Shown one piece after another: positions 37,806-47,554 of a DNA stretch of 64,000 nucleotides. Position 1 is the first letter of the stretch. Each line of letters begins with the position of its first letter. This DNA comes from Psychrobacter proteolyticus. GTDB taxonomy: Bacteria; Pseudomonadota; Gammaproteobacteria; Pseudomonadales; Moraxellaceae. The stretch is from assembly GCF_003350005.1 (NCBI RefSeq), contig NZ_QLKS01000007.1, positions 26,365 to 90,364 of the forward strand. Direction: 5' to 3'. The position numbers were made by a program, and so were the translations under genes. The notes under the pieces are model-generated. The model searched no databases. It saw only the letters and a list, made by a program, of their open reading frames with translations, and was not told the origin of the DNA.

Positions 37806-37945
37806 ATTAGTCACAAACAATATCTACTTGTCATTTTATATAAGGGCCCAGTTATTTGGTAACTAAGCCCTTATGTATTCATTAATGATGACAGACTAAG
37901 AATTCATAGTATGGAATTCATAGTATGGAAGCCACCCTATTACTT

Positions 37946-39046
37946 TTAAGGCAGCTTCATATCACCAGCGACCAACCAGCCCATACGGCGCATGATGTAA
38001 GCCACTAACCCTGCAATCACCGCAGGTAATATAAACATCAATAGAATAATCGCTGTCCATAGTTGACCGGTGCTCATGATTTCTTGTGATGCCTCAATAA
38101 CCCCAAACACACCGACCAAACCAGCAGTACCCATACCCGCCCCTGTCGCGGTACAAGCTAATCCAAAACCAACGGTCGCGATAGGCCCAACGATAGCGCT
38201 AGCAATAACAGCAGGTAGCAGAACGATAGGCTTTTTGAGCACATTAGGGATTTGCAGCATACTGGTACCCAAGCCCTGAGAGATGACGCCACTAATGCCA
38301 TTGTCTTTAAAACTGGCAACAGCAAAGCCAATCATGTGCGCAGCACAGCCAACTACTGCAGCCCCGCCAGCCAAACCGCCGAGTCCAATAGCAATACAAA
38401 TGGCCGCACTTGAAGTTGGCAATGTCAATAAAATACCAACAACTACAGCAATAACGATACCCATTAAGAGTGGCTGTAATTCAGTAGCGGCATGAATACC
38501 CTGACCGATAGCTGCGACCCCTGCTACGATAGGCGGATTGAGCAGTGCGCAGACTAATAGCGCGACGCCGCACACCACTAAGGGCACCAATAGAATATCA
38601 AGCTTCGTCTTACCAGCGACCCAAGTGCCAGCACGATAAGCAAACACAGAGGTCAAATAAGCACCGATTGGATTACCCGGCAGTGCTACAAAGGTTGCAG
38701 GCCCACCTATTTGCGGCGTAAAGAGCGTGCCTGCCATTAGTGCTTCGGAGTGGGCACCAAGCATACCTGCCACAAGGCAGCTAAGCATCACTAGCGTTGG
38801 CGCTTTGAGATAGTAAGCGATACCTACGCCGATACCAGCACCCATCAATATCGAGGCAAGCTTTCCGACCGCGACCAATGCTGGCAAATCTAACCAGCCA
38901 CCGATTTGCGAGATAATTAGACCTGCGATCAACGTGACAAATAGCCCTAAAGCCATACCAGTAAAAGCATCAATAAAGTACTTTTGAAAAAATATTTTAA
39001 TGACGCCTGCTTGCGGTGTTACTGAGTTAGATACTGTCATAACCAT
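37946..39046 (-). CDS. PfoR-like PTS IIC-domain membrane protein
   Basis: A 366-residue polytopic membrane protein with about nine or ten hydrophobic helices, Gly/Ala-rich. GPATFVALPGNPIGAYL and TLPTSSAAICIAIGLGGLAGGAAVVGCAAHM are typical of the PTS_EIIC_2/PfoR group. These carry only the IIC fold; no IIA or IIB domain or other PTS gene is present here, so sugar phosphotransfer is doubtful. Function is unknown, perhaps transport. A start at 39040 (MTVSN) is equally possible. It is separated from the SPOR gene by a terminator. Confidence 0.82.
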   Translation of the reverse strand: MVMTVSNSVTPQAGVIKIFFQKYFIDAFTGMALGLFVTLIAGLIISQIGGWLDLPALVAVGKLASILMGAGIGVGIAYYLKAPTLVMLSCLVAGMLGAHSEALMAGTLFTPQIGGPATFVALPGNPIGAYLTSVFAYRAGTWVAGKTKLDILLVPLVVCGVALLVCALLNPPIVAGVAAIGQGIHAATELQPLLMGIVIAVVVGILLTLPTSSAAICIAIGLGGLAGGAAVVGCAAHMIGFAVASFKDNGISGVISQGLGTSMLQIPNVLKKPIVLLPAVIASAIVGPIATVGFGLACTATGAGMGTAGLVGVFGVIEASQEIMSTGQLWTAIILLMFILPAVIAGLVAYIMRRMGWLVAGDMKLP

Positions 39047-39106
39047 ACTCTTAATGGATGTTTAATAGGGTAAAACAGCTAGAAAGCTTTTGATAAAATA
39101 AAGAGA

Positions 39107-39137
39107 TAAAAAAAGCGTCATTACGACGCTTTTTTTG
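39107..39137 (-). terminator. Intrinsic terminator after the SPOR-domain gene
   Basis: AAAAAAAGCGTC pairs with GACGCTTTTTTT around a 5-base loop. On the minus strand it follows the SPOR gene end at 39167 by about 30 bases. Confidence 0.88.
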
Positions 39138-39166
39138 ATAAATACAATAACTGTAAACAACTGAAC

Positions 39167-39976
39167 CTAGCGACGCTGTTCAACAATAATAGAGTCTATA
39201 CCATTGTTTTGTAAGCGCTGCTGCGCCGTCGTTACTGCTTGACGGTTATTCAGCGGACGTGAGATGACTTGATAAATTGGCAAGCCATTACCCGTCGTGT
39301 TTTTGACCACTCTAGCATCGACACCCGCCATCAGTACTTGCGCACGGCGACGATCTGCTTCATCTGCATCACTAAAACTATTGATCTGCAAGATGTAGGT
39401 CGCCGCAGGTTTGGCAGCTTGGATACTTGCCTTACCTGCTGCGGTATTGTTATTACGGGTTGTAGAGTTGCCAGTGCTAGCCGGTGGCGTACCATCATAA
39501 GTTGCATCTTCTTCAACAACAACGATATCTTCACTAGACCCAGCATTATTAACACCAGCAGGTTCGACAGTCGCATTTTCCGAACCACCGAAGCTGCCTG
39601 TATTTTCTATACTGCCTGAATTACCCTCTGGTTGGGTCACGACGACATCTGGTTCAAACGCACCGATATCACCTATTTGATCATTATCAATATCAACAAT
39701 ATCTTCATCAGGAATGGTTGCCATCTCTTGATTAGGTAAAATATCGTAGAACTCATAATCACCATTGTCGGTATCAGTATCCACACGTGGCTGTACTTGG
39801 CGATCAGGGTCGTTCTCAGCACTACCATCAGCGGGGCTGAAATTGAATAATGGTGAGAGGTAGATAAATACCCCAATCATAAGGGTCAATATGGCCCCAA
39901 CAAACATCCATAATAAGCCTGATACGCTACTTGATTTGCGCTTTTCTGTTGCGCCTTTAGGTTTTTTGGCTAGCAT
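39167..39976 (-). CDS. SPOR domain protein (FtsN-like)
   Basis: A 269-residue bitopic inner-membrane protein. A Lys/Arg-rich cytoplasmic tail (1-20) is followed by one transmembrane helix (about 22-42). A long acidic Asn/Asp/Gly/Thr-rich linker comes next (about 50-195), then a C-terminal SPOR domain (ATYILQINSFSDADEADRRRAQV to the end). SPOR domains bind denuded septal glycan, and this layout matches FtsN, which activates septal cell-wall synthesis. It sits directly after argS on the same strand, as FtsN-like genes often do. The gap to argS is 87 bases. Confidence 0.88.
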   Translation of the reverse strand: MLAKKPKGATEKRKSSSVSGLLWMFVGAILTLMIGVFIYLSPLFNFSPADGSAENDPDRQVQPRVDTDTDNGDYEFYDILPNQEMATIPDEDIVDIDNDQIGDIGAFEPDVVVTQPEGNSGSIENTGSFGGSENATVEPAGVNNAGSSEDIVVVEEDATYDGTPPASTGNSTTRNNNTAAGKASIQAAKPAATYILQINSFSDADEADRRRAQVLMAGVDARVVKNTTGNGLPIYQVISRPLNNRQAVTTAQQRLQNNGIDSIIVEQRR

Positions 39977-40063
39977 GGATCTCGTTCTCCCTACTGGATT
40001 TAACTATCATCATCGAATTAATGCTATCAGCTGTCTATACTTATGTCACATGTTAGAAAAGCA

Positions 40064-41893
40064 CTACATGCTAGACGGTGCAGACAAGCCAAGCAGACTA
40101 AGCCCATTCGCTAATACCTGTCTAACGGCTTTAGATAAACGTAAACGTGCTTGCATTAAGTCTAGCTCATCTTGACTTGGTGTTTCACCTGATGTCAGGC
40201 TCATAGGCAAGATACGATTGGTGTCATACCAACCATGGAACAATGCCGCTAGCTCTTTTAGGTAGTTGGTCAAGACGTGCGGCTCGTAACCAGTCGCTGC
40301 ACGAAGTAACGTCGCTGGATATCCTGCTAACAGTTTGATCAGCTCATCTTCATTTGGTGCACTTAGTAAGTCTTGATGTGCCAAACCCACGGTATCATCT
40401 ACGGTCAAATCGTAGGTTGCCAATTTTTCTAACACACGGCAAACACGCGCATGAGCATACTGGATATAATACACTTGATTATCTTTGCTTTGTGATTTGG
40501 CAAGTTCTAAGTCAAAATCAACATGCACTTCAGGCTTACGCGCTACGTAGTAGAATCGTGCAGCATCGTTACCGACTTCTGCACGTAGCTCACGCAAGGT
40601 CACAAACTGACCAGAACGCGAAGACATTTGTACCTTTTCACTACCGCGCCATAATGCCACAAACTGTACAAGCACCACGTCAAGGCGTTCGGCATCAATC
40701 CCAAGAGCCAATAGAGCGGCTTTTACGCGTGGGACATAACCATGGTGGTCTGCGCCCCAAACGTTAATGACTTTATCAAAGCCGCGATCAAACTTGTTTT
40801 TATGATAAGCGATGTCAGAAGCAAAATACGTCGACTGACCATTGGCACGGCGTACAACACGGTCTTTCTCATCGCCGAAATCAGTCGATTTAAACCAGAT
40901 ATTGCCATCTTTTTCGTATAGATAGCCTTTGTCATCTAGTATCTGTAGGACAGGCTCAATCTCGCTATCGATAGATCTTTCGCTAAACCAGCACTCGTAG
41001 CTCACACCAAAGTCGTTTAAGTCGTCTTTGATATCCGCCAAAATACTGCTCAATGCTGCGTTTAAAAATAACGCGTAGCTGTCACCTAGCAAAGACTTAC
41101 TATTGGCAATCAAGCCATCAATATGTGCTTCTTTATCACCTGAGATGACGGTTTTTTCGCCATCAGCATTAATCTCAAACTGAGCATCTTTTGGCACATC
41201 TTTGGCAACGTCTGCGAAACTATGTACGTAGCTATCGCCATGCTGTGTTTTTAGCGTTTGGGCGATGTCACTGACATAATCACCTTGATAGGCGTTAACT
41301 GGGAAAGTTATCTCTTCACCATTTAGCTGTAGATAACGCAAATATGTACTGGTGGCTAAGATGTCCATTTGACGACCAGCATCATTGACATAATACTCAC
41401 GCGTGACGTCATAGCCGATGGCTTCTAGCAAGTTAGCGACACTCATGCCAAATGCAGCACCGCGACCGTGACCGACGTGCAGACTTGACGTTGGATTGGC
41501 AGAGACGAATTCAACTTGGACTTTTTGACCGTCAAACTGATTACTCAAGCCAAAGCGATCTTGCAACGTAAAGATATCGTCCAATACAGAAAACTTAGCT
41601 TCCGAGTTTAAAAATACATTGATAAACCCTGGTCCTGCGATTTCTACTTGGCGAATGTCTTGATTGTCAGGCAATGCGCTGACGATTTTTTCAGCAAGTT
41701 GACGCGGATTGGCCTTGGCTGCTTTCGCTGCCGTTAGTGCGATATTACTGGCAAAATCACCGTGACTTAAATCTTTCGTACGGGTAATTTGACTGTTATT
41801 TTGCCAATCGCTTGGTAGCGTACCATCTGCTTGTAGGGTTTGAATTGCATCATTAAATAGGGATGCAAGCGTATCAATTTGGGCTTGTGACAT
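40064..41893 (-). CDS. argS: Arginine--tRNA ligase
   Basis: A 609-residue class I synthetase. The HIGH-type motif is HVGHGRG, preceded by VEFVSANPTSSLHVGH. The KMSK position reads QMSSRSGQ, the relaxed form seen in many ArgRS proteins. The N-terminal Add-1 tRNA-binding domain and the C-terminal anticodon helices ending LLGLSAPSSM are complete. It charges tRNA-Arg and needs bound tRNA for activation. The length is slightly above E. coli ArgS because of an extra Asp/Lys-rich region around residues 215-250. Confidence 0.97.
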   Translation of the reverse strand: MSQAQIDTLASLFNDAIQTLQADGTLPSDWQNNSQITRTKDLSHGDFASNIALTAAKAAKANPRQLAEKIVSALPDNQDIRQVEIAGPGFINVFLNSEAKFSVLDDIFTLQDRFGLSNQFDGQKVQVEFVSANPTSSLHVGHGRGAAFGMSVANLLEAIGYDVTREYYVNDAGRQMDILATSTYLRYLQLNGEEITFPVNAYQGDYVSDIAQTLKTQHGDSYVHSFADVAKDVPKDAQFEINADGEKTVISGDKEAHIDGLIANSKSLLGDSYALFLNAALSSILADIKDDLNDFGVSYECWFSERSIDSEIEPVLQILDDKGYLYEKDGNIWFKSTDFGDEKDRVVRRANGQSTYFASDIAYHKNKFDRGFDKVINVWGADHHGYVPRVKAALLALGIDAERLDVVLVQFVALWRGSEKVQMSSRSGQFVTLRELRAEVGNDAARFYYVARKPEVHVDFDLELAKSQSKDNQVYYIQYAHARVCRVLEKLATYDLTVDDTVGLAHQDLLSAPNEDELIKLLAGYPATLLRAATGYEPHVLTNYLKELAALFHGWYDTNRILPMSLTSGETPSQDELDLMQARLRLSKAVRQVLANGLSLLGLSAPSSM

Positions 41894-42271
41894 AGGAATT
41901 TGAACTCAATTAAATAAACAACAAAAACGGTGCGAATGCGAGCAATCGATAACGGCTTATTGTAATAGCGACCGACATTGCAGGGATAGAATAATGTAAA
42001 AAGATAAGTAACCTGTAAATATAACAATCTTTGCGCTTTATTGCACCATTTGCGCCAAAATTAGCACTAAAATCTTACCGTTATCAGGATTTGGGCTGAC
42101 TAATATCAATGACGCAAAACTGATAAATAACTCATAACGTGAATTGTAGCGTTACTGTTGCTCAATACTGGGCAGTCGTTTATACCTGACTGCTTCCACG
42201 TTATAATAATGGTTTGTACGGCTCTTCTAAAATATAGAAGACGCGTTACTACTCTATTATAGGATTACGCC
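41894..42271. other. Intergenic region between divergent argS and DUF2788
   Basis: 378 bases with no gene, repeat or operator that I can support. Confidence 0.5.
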
Positions 42272-42490
42272 ATGTTTGCTATTGCCGCCAGTACTGTCAC
42301 CAGTTGGGGACTGTACGTCTTGTTGCCGATATTCATCGCTTTCTTGTTTTTTATTATGTGGGATATCTCTAAAAAGTCTGATGCTGGGCGCGCTGGTACT
42401 TTTTGGATATTTCTAGCCCTAGGCGCAGGTTCTGTTGGTTTTATCCTTAAGATAGTCATGGAAGTCGCTTTTAAGCGGTGGTTGATTTAG
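42272..42490 (+). CDS. DUF2788 small membrane protein
   Basis: A 72-residue protein with two transmembrane helices (about 12-30 and 43-62) joined by a short charged cytoplasmic-type loop (DISKKSDAGR). Length and sequence (LLPIFIAFLFFIMWDISKKSDAGRAG) match DUF2788 proteins. Function is unknown. It is monocistronic and divergent from argS. Confidence 0.85.
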   Translation: MFAIAASTVTSWGLYVLLPIFIAFLFFIMWDISKKSDAGRAGTFWIFLALGAGSVGFILKIVMEVAFKRWLI

Positions 42491-42586
42491 TCATCAACCT
42501 CTATTTCCCGGTTAATTGCACTTTATACAGCCTTCATTTGAACCGAAGTTAAAACAAAGAGAAATACTAGAATTTGAGTTTATCTA

Positions 42587-43633
42587 TTACTTTTTGGCAA
42601 TCAAAGTCGCACGCATGGGAGCAGGATATCCTTCGACGGTCTTAGTAGAATCATTAGGATCTAAGAAATCTGCTAACGAATGATAGGTCATCCATTCGGT
42701 TTGTCGTTGTTCCTCAGTCGAGGTGACTGCTACATCGACGCAGCGTACATCTGAAAATCCTGCTTTCTCTAACCAGCCAATTAATGCCGACACCGATGGT
42801 AAGAAATAGACGTTATTCATCTGCGCGTAGCGGTCGTGCGGCACCAGTACAGTATTGGCATCACCTTCAATCACTAATGTCTCAAGTACCAACTCACCAC
42901 CTTTGATCAACTGTCCTTTCAGCTGTTGTAAATGCTCAAACGGTGATTGGCGATGATAAAGTACGCCCATGCTAAATACAGTATCGAACAGCTGACTGTG
43001 CTCAGGTAACGCTTCAAGCGGTACAGGAATATAATGCGTCCGATAGCTGCCTGTATCACTAGCATCTGCGGCACCAATGAAATGACGAATCGCCATAAAT
43101 TGATGATAAAACAAGCATGACGGATCAATAATAATAACCGTATCTGCGCCCGCCCCTGCCATGCGCCAGCCGTGATAACCAGAGCCACCGCCTACATCCA
43201 ATACGCGGCGACCGTCTAATCTACTTAAATGCGGCGCAACACGTTTCCATTTCCAATCACTATGCCACTCGGTATCAATCTTAATACCTGACTCATCATC
43301 GCCGATTTGACCGCCAATTTGAAATGGGCCTTTACGCCACGGCATCAACTGCTTTAATAGTGCTGTTGTTTGTTTGCGCTGAGACTCATTTAGATCTGCC
43401 TCAATCGTCAATGTATCACTGTTTAGATCGACATGATTGACAGCTAAGTTTGGCAAACGAGCGACTGACGCTTGGTAGGCAGGCGCGTGCGCATAGTTAG
43501 CTTTGTCTTTTATATCACCTAACCACGTTGGTAATCGTTTAAGCCACTCATAAGCGCTCGGCTGCTGCTGTGCCAGCTCTAATAGGGTTAGATATAGTTC
43601 ACGTTCGGCGTTAATGATAGTGTCGTTGAGCAT
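42587..43633 (-). CDS. cmoB: tRNA U34 carboxymethyltransferase CmoB
   Basis: A 348-residue SAM-fold enzyme. VLDVGGGSGYHGWRM is motif I and VFSMGVLYHRQSPFEHL a later conserved block. It transfers a carboxymethyl group from carboxy-SAM to 5-hydroxyuridine at the tRNA wobble position, giving cmo5U. Its partner cmoA lies 50 bases upstream on the same strand, and the pair forms the operon. Length is slightly over the enterobacterial protein because of an N-terminal extension. Confidence 0.95.
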   Translation of the reverse strand: MLNDTIINAERELYLTLLELAQQQPSAYEWLKRLPTWLGDIKDKANYAHAPAYQASVARLPNLAVNHVDLNSDTLTIEADLNESQRKQTTALLKQLMPWRKGPFQIGGQIGDDESGIKIDTEWHSDWKWKRVAPHLSRLDGRRVLDVGGGSGYHGWRMAGAGADTVIIIDPSCLFYHQFMAIRHFIGAADASDTGSYRTHYIPVPLEALPEHSQLFDTVFSMGVLYHRQSPFEHLQQLKGQLIKGGELVLETLVIEGDANTVLVPHDRYAQMNNVYFLPSVSALIGWLEKAGFSDVRCVDVAVTSTEEQRQTEWMTYHSLADFLDPNDSTKTVEGYPAPMRATLIAKK

Positions 43634-43683
43634 AAAAGCAGGTTACCGTGTTGATTAAGAAATAACTGTGTTAAAAGTAAGAA

Positions 43684-44469
43684 TTATTTAAACGCCACAA
43701 TAGAGACAAAATTTAAAAACTGAAACCATGTCAGATGACGTTTAAAGCCAACTTGATCTAACCGTGCATGATGCTCATCTAATGTGTCAGTAATCAGCAC
43801 ATTTTCTAATGCATTACGCTTGCCGCTAATCTCCATCTCGGTGTAGCCATTCGCACGTTTAAAGTCATAATAACGCTCCACCAACCACGCATCATATTGC
43901 TCATCAAACGCATGGGTTTTTTCAGTCAGTACCAATATGCCGCCTTCACTTAATGCCGCATAAATCTTCTCTAATACCGCGACTCTATCAGCAGCTGGCA
44001 AAAATTGTAACGTCAAGTTCAAAATCACCATATCGCACGGCTCAAGCTCAACATTGCGGATATCTGCTGTAATTACTTCGATATCGTGCTCAGGATAATT
44101 CTCACTCAATAACGTGGTCGCCTCGGTCGTCATCGCTGGTGATATATCAATTGCTTTAATCTGTAAGTCTTGTGGGTCGAACTCACCAGCTAGCGTCATG
44201 CTGGCTGCACCCAGTGAACAGCCCAAGTCATAAACACGACTAACACGCTGACCGCTATCGCTCTGCTGGCGATACTTGCAATGACGACGAGCAAATATGG
44301 GTAGCATCGCCAATACCTGTCCATAACCGGGTACACTGCGGCGAATCATATCAGGGAAACAAGCCACCACTTGCTCATCAAACGAAAAGCGTGCGGCCTT
44401 ATCCAGTGGCGTGGTAAACGGTTTATCAAATAGGGTGTCATGTTTGATAGCAGGCTGGGATTGGCTCAT
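43684..44469 (-). CDS. cmoA: Carboxy-S-adenosyl-L-methionine synthase CmoA
   Basis: A 261-residue class I methyltransferase-fold enzyme. [13 protein letters not shown] is the SAM motif, with [21 protein letters not shown] at the start and LNLTLQFLP and [11 protein letters not shown] later. It makes carboxy-SAM from SAM and prephenate. It is upstream of cmoB in the same operon. A long, weak leader with no obvious hairpin precedes it. Confidence 0.96.
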   Translation of the reverse strand: MSQSQPAIKHDTLFDKPFTTPLDKAARFSFDEQVVACFPDMIRRSVPGYGQVLAMLPIFARRHCKYRQQSDSGQRVSRVYDLGCSLGAASMTLAGEFDPQDLQIKAIDISPAMTTEATTLLSENYPEHDIEVITADIRNVELEPCDMVILNLTLQFLPAADRVAVLEKIYAALSEGGILVLTEKTHAFDEQYDAWLVERYYDFKRANGYTEMEISGKRNALENVLITDTLDEHHARLDQVGFKRHLTWFQFLNFVSIVAFK

Positions 44470-44741
44470 GGGACGACTCGTTTTTTAGAATGGAACTGAA
44501 ATTAAGAATTACTGGATGACTTTTGCTTAGCAGTTTTGCTTGTCATTATCAGTTGAGGACTAAGTAAGATAGCAAAAGCCCATTATAACATTACTGTTTG
44601 TTACTTATCGCCTTTGGCTTGCCTGCTAAGCTGAATAAATAGTGCCAAGGGTAATGAGACGTTTGAAAGAAGCATTGAAAAACGAGAGCATCACTACCAA
44701 ATATAGCGCTTGACCCATATTTATAATAATAGGAAAAAATT

Positions 44742-45263
44742 ATGCAAACGATCGTATTAGGTGGCGGCTGCTTCTGGTGCACCGAGTCCGTGTTTTTATC
44801 GGTAAAAGGTGTGCAATCTGTCGTCTCAGGCTACATGGGCGGTGATGCTGTCTCTGCTAACTATGAAGCTGTCTGTAGCGGTACGACTGGCCATGTCGAA
44901 GTCATCAAAGTCGAATTTGATGACTCTATTGTCCCGTTAGAAGTAATACTCGATGTCTTCTTTGCCACGCATGATCCCACCACGATGGATCGTCAAGGCA
45001 ATGACGTCGGTAGTCAGTATCGCAGCGTGGTCTTTTACACCGAAGACAATCAAAAACCGACCGTTGATCGTACCATTAATAAATTACGCGATATGGGTGT
45101 CAATGTAGTGACGGAAGTACATCCTGCTGTTGAATTCTATCAAGCAGAAGACTCACACCAAGATTTCTTCAACAGAAACCCAGGACAGGCTTATTGCAAC
45201 TTTGCAATACCGCCAAAGCTTGCCAAACTGCGTAAAGAATTTAGCAAATATATGGTTAGTTAA
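44742..45263 (+). CDS. msrA: Peptide methionine sulfoxide reductase MsrA
   Basis: A 173-residue protein with the catalytic GCFWC motif (Cys10 nucleophile, Cys13). The conserved VSGYMGG, EVIKVEFD, THDPTT, GSQYRS, and FYQAEDSHQDFF blocks follow. It reduces methionine-S-sulfoxide in proteins using thioredoxin. No MsrB domain is fused. A terminator follows at 45332-45366. Confidence 0.97.
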   Translation: MQTIVLGGGCFWCTESVFLSVKGVQSVVSGYMGGDAVSANYEAVCSGTTGHVEVIKVEFDDSIVPLEVILDVFFATHDPTTMDRQGNDVGSQYRSVVFYTEDNQKPTVDRTINKLRDMGVNVVTEVHPAVEFYQAEDSHQDFFNRNPGQAYCNFAIPPKLAKLRKEFSKYMVS

Positions 45264-45331
45264 ATGAGGGTTCGCTAAATTGAATAAGACATTATTTATT
45301 CAAAAAGTTTCTTAGCCTAATGTTGGATACC

Positions 45332-45366
45332 AGCCAAACACTTATACTATAGGTGTTTGGCTTTTT
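45332..45366 (+). terminator. Intrinsic terminator after msrA
   Basis: AGCCAAACAC-x-TATA pairs with its complement TATA-x-GTGTTTGGCT with one mismatch and a single-base loop region, followed by T5. Confidence 0.85.
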
Positions 45367-45448
45367 ACTATTTATACATTTGACATAACCAATCAATATT
45401 ATTAAAGCTAAATCTATATATAAAAACTTGCAAATAGAGGATCACAGC

Positions 45449-46141
45449 ATGAACCCTGAGTTTTGGCACAAACGTTGGCAAGAAGGTCGCATTGGATTTA
45501 ATCAATCTATGGTCAATCCATTATTGATTGAGTATTTTAACCGCCTCAATCTAACTGCGGGTAGCCTCATTTTTGTGCCGCTTTGTGGTAAATCTATTGA
45601 TATGGTTTGGCTAGCGACGCAAGGCTATGACGTGGTGGGCGTTGAATTGGTTGAAACAGCCGTACAAGAATTTTTTGCTGAGCAGAACATCCAACCTACC
45701 GTCTATCAACAGGCAGACAATCCAACGATTAAATACTATCAAGGCCAGTTGTCGGGACAAACCATCACTTTATGGGTCGCTGATATCTTTGTACTGACTT
45801 TTGAAGATATTGGCTCTATTGATGCAGTATATGATAAAGCGGCATTAATCGCCCTACCAGACGATATGCGTGTGAGATATAGCGAGCAAGTGCGAAAACT
45901 TAGTAGCGATAACAGTAAAGTTAATGGTGCTAACAATGAAATAACACCGCAGCTTTTACTGACACTAAATTACGATCAGCGTAAAAAGAATGGACCACCC
46001 TTCTCTATTAATGGCGAACAACTAGAGCGATATTATAGCGCTCACTACCAAATCTATGAGCTAGCGAGTGAGCCTTCTTCTATAGGTTCTGCACCTGATA
46101 TCACCGTCACAGAACAGGTTTGGCTATTGAGCAGTAAATAA
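45449..46141 (+). CDS. tpm: Thiopurine S-methyltransferase
   Basis: A 230-residue enzyme. FWHKRWQEGRIGFNQS is the N-terminal block, FVPLCGKSIDMVWLA the SAM motif, and YDKAALIALP a later one; these are the bacterial Tpm signatures. Tpm methylates thiopurines and, in bacteria, selenite or tellurite-derived species. An S/N-rich insertion (SSDNSKVNGANNEITP) is in the C-terminal half. The frame runs back to 45428, but GAGGA before the ATG at 45449 (MNPEFWHKRW) fixes the start. Confidence 0.95.
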   Translation: MNPEFWHKRWQEGRIGFNQSMVNPLLIEYFNRLNLTAGSLIFVPLCGKSIDMVWLATQGYDVVGVELVETAVQEFFAEQNIQPTVYQQADNPTIKYYQGQLSGQTITLWVADIFVLTFEDIGSIDAVYDKAALIALPDDMRVRYSEQVRKLSSDNSKVNGANNEITPQLLLTLNYDQRKKNGPPFSINGEQLERYYSAHYQIYELASEPSSIGSAPDITVTEQVWLLSSK

Positions 46142-46191
46142 AAAACTCATGTAACCTTTAACAAGCGGCTAAATGGCAATGGAGAAATTGA

Positions 46192-46905
46192 ATGAAAATG
46201 ATAGTCGGTCTAATGAGTGTAATTGCTATTCTGCTAGTCGCTCTAGCCGGCCCATTGTACAAGTTTGGCGTTGTAGAATTAGGCACTGCGTTTACAGGGT
46301 TTAAATTTGGGGTATTTACTGGTATTGCGGCATTAATACTATTAGCCATACAGCTATTGTTTAAACGAAACACGGCGAGTATTGGTAGCGCGTTAATCTC
46401 GGCAGTGCTTGCTATCACTGCCATTGCCATACCACTCAGCATGATGAATACCGCCAAAAATGTACCGCCTATTCACGATGTTTCTACCGATTTGGTGAAT
46501 CCGCCTGAGTTTGTTGCGATTGCACCACTACGTGCAGATGCACCAAATCCCGTAGCGTACGCAGGCGCAGAAGTGGCTGAACAACAACGTACTGCCTACC
46601 CTGATTTGCAAACATTGACCTATACTCAATCAAAACCTGAACTGATCGAAGCAGCTAAACAAGCCATAGAAAATTTAGGGTGGGAGCTGGTCAATATTGA
46701 TACCGACAAAGGCATCATCGAAGCGACAGAGACGACTGCTTGGTTTGGTTTCAAAGATGATGTGATCATTCTTGTGACTGACAACGATAGCGAGCGCTTG
46801 GTCGATATTCGCAGTAAGTCACGAGTTGGACAGAGCGATTTGGGCAAAAATGCGGCGCGGGTTCATAGCTTTATTGAAGAGTTGGATGGGGCTTTGGGGG
46901 AGTAG
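46192..46905 (+). CDS. DUF1499 membrane protein
   Basis: A 237-residue protein. Three hydrophobic helices span about residues 1-90 (signal anchor, FGVFTGIAALILLAIQLLF, and ISAVLAITAIAIPLS), followed by a soluble DUF1499 domain (DVSTDLVNPPEFV to the end, with ATETTAWFGFKDDVIILV and VDIRSKSRVGQSDLGKNAARV). The domain is widespread, of unknown function, and probably faces the periplasm. It ends 32 bases from the convergent ptuB, with no clear terminator hairpin between. Confidence 0.85.
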   Translation: MKMIVGLMSVIAILLVALAGPLYKFGVVELGTAFTGFKFGVFTGIAALILLAIQLLFKRNTASIGSALISAVLAITAIAIPLSMMNTAKNVPPIHDVSTDLVNPPEFVAIAPLRADAPNPVAYAGAEVAEQQRTAYPDLQTLTYTQSKPELIEAAKQAIENLGWELVNIDTDKGIIEATETTAWFGFKDDVIILVTDNDSERLVDIRSKSRVGQSDLGKNAARVHSFIEELDGALGE

Positions 46906-46936
46906 TTATTTTCGAAACCTCGAAACCTCCTATAAC

Positions 46937-47554
46937 TTATTTAGTCAGTTTTTTGACAATATATTGAAGCTCACTTCTTTGCCCTTCATCAGGTAGACAT
47001 GTTAAAAGCATTTCAAGAGCGTATTCATTTGTTATTTCTATGGGAGGCTTATACGGTAAGTCATAACCAAAAACCTCACTCATCATAGTGAACAAATCTT
47101 TGCGGTGTCTACAGGCTTTACGACTATTTAGATTCAACATTTGAATAGCGTCACTACCACGTTTACTATCGGACTCTAACTCTCCTGCAAGATTTAGTTT
47201 TATCTCATCTTCACATTCATTCATAAGCGGTGTTAAAAGCAGTTCTTGGCTGCCTTTTGCGTTGTCACACTGCTTAGCAGTTCTACAACTTAATAATAAA
47301 TTATCGTAGTCAAAACACTTATGTGGATAGTCGTTACGGCTTTTTAAATGTTCAATAGTCGTGTTTCCATTGCCAAGACTTTTACAGCAATAACAGCAAA
47401 CTCCATTCTGTTCATCATATAGCTGCTGACGCAGAGGGGCTTTGATATCCTCTGGAATATTGCCCCAATTCTCAGTTTTATACTTTTTAAAACCCTTTGC
47501 TGTCTCAACAGGAATTGAACCTAACTTATCAATCTTCTGCATGACTAGACTCAT
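46937..47554 (-). CDS. ptuB: HNH nuclease, PtuB-like (Septu defence, TIGR02646 type)
   Basis: A 205-residue protein. After a short N-terminal helix the HNH/zinc fold begins at CCYCCKSL (about residues 53-60), with IEHLKSRN giving the His of HNH, then CFDYDNLLLSC, NAKGSQ and further Cys. It is paired with the ATPase gene in an overlapping operon, as in Septu systems, where this nuclease is the effector. The ptuA end overlaps its start; the ATG at 47542 (MQKIDK) fits the family better than the one at 47554. AT-rich relative to the flanks. Confidence 0.85.
   Translation of the reverse strand: MSLVMQKIDKLGSIPVETAKGFKKYKTENWGNIPEDIKAPLRQQLYDEQNGVCCYCCKSLGNGNTTIEHLKSRNDYPHKCFDYDNLLLSCRTAKQCDNAKGSQELLLTPLMNECEDEIKLNLAGELESDSKRGSDAIQMLNLNSRKACRHRKDLFTMMSEVFGYDLPYKPPIEITNEYALEMLLTCLPDEGQRSELQYIVKKLTK

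Noticed and set aside
37842..37872. Possible terminator after tsdA (AAGGGC...GCCCTT hairpin)
   Set aside because: The stem has two internal mismatches and no T-run follows; too weak to list as a feature.
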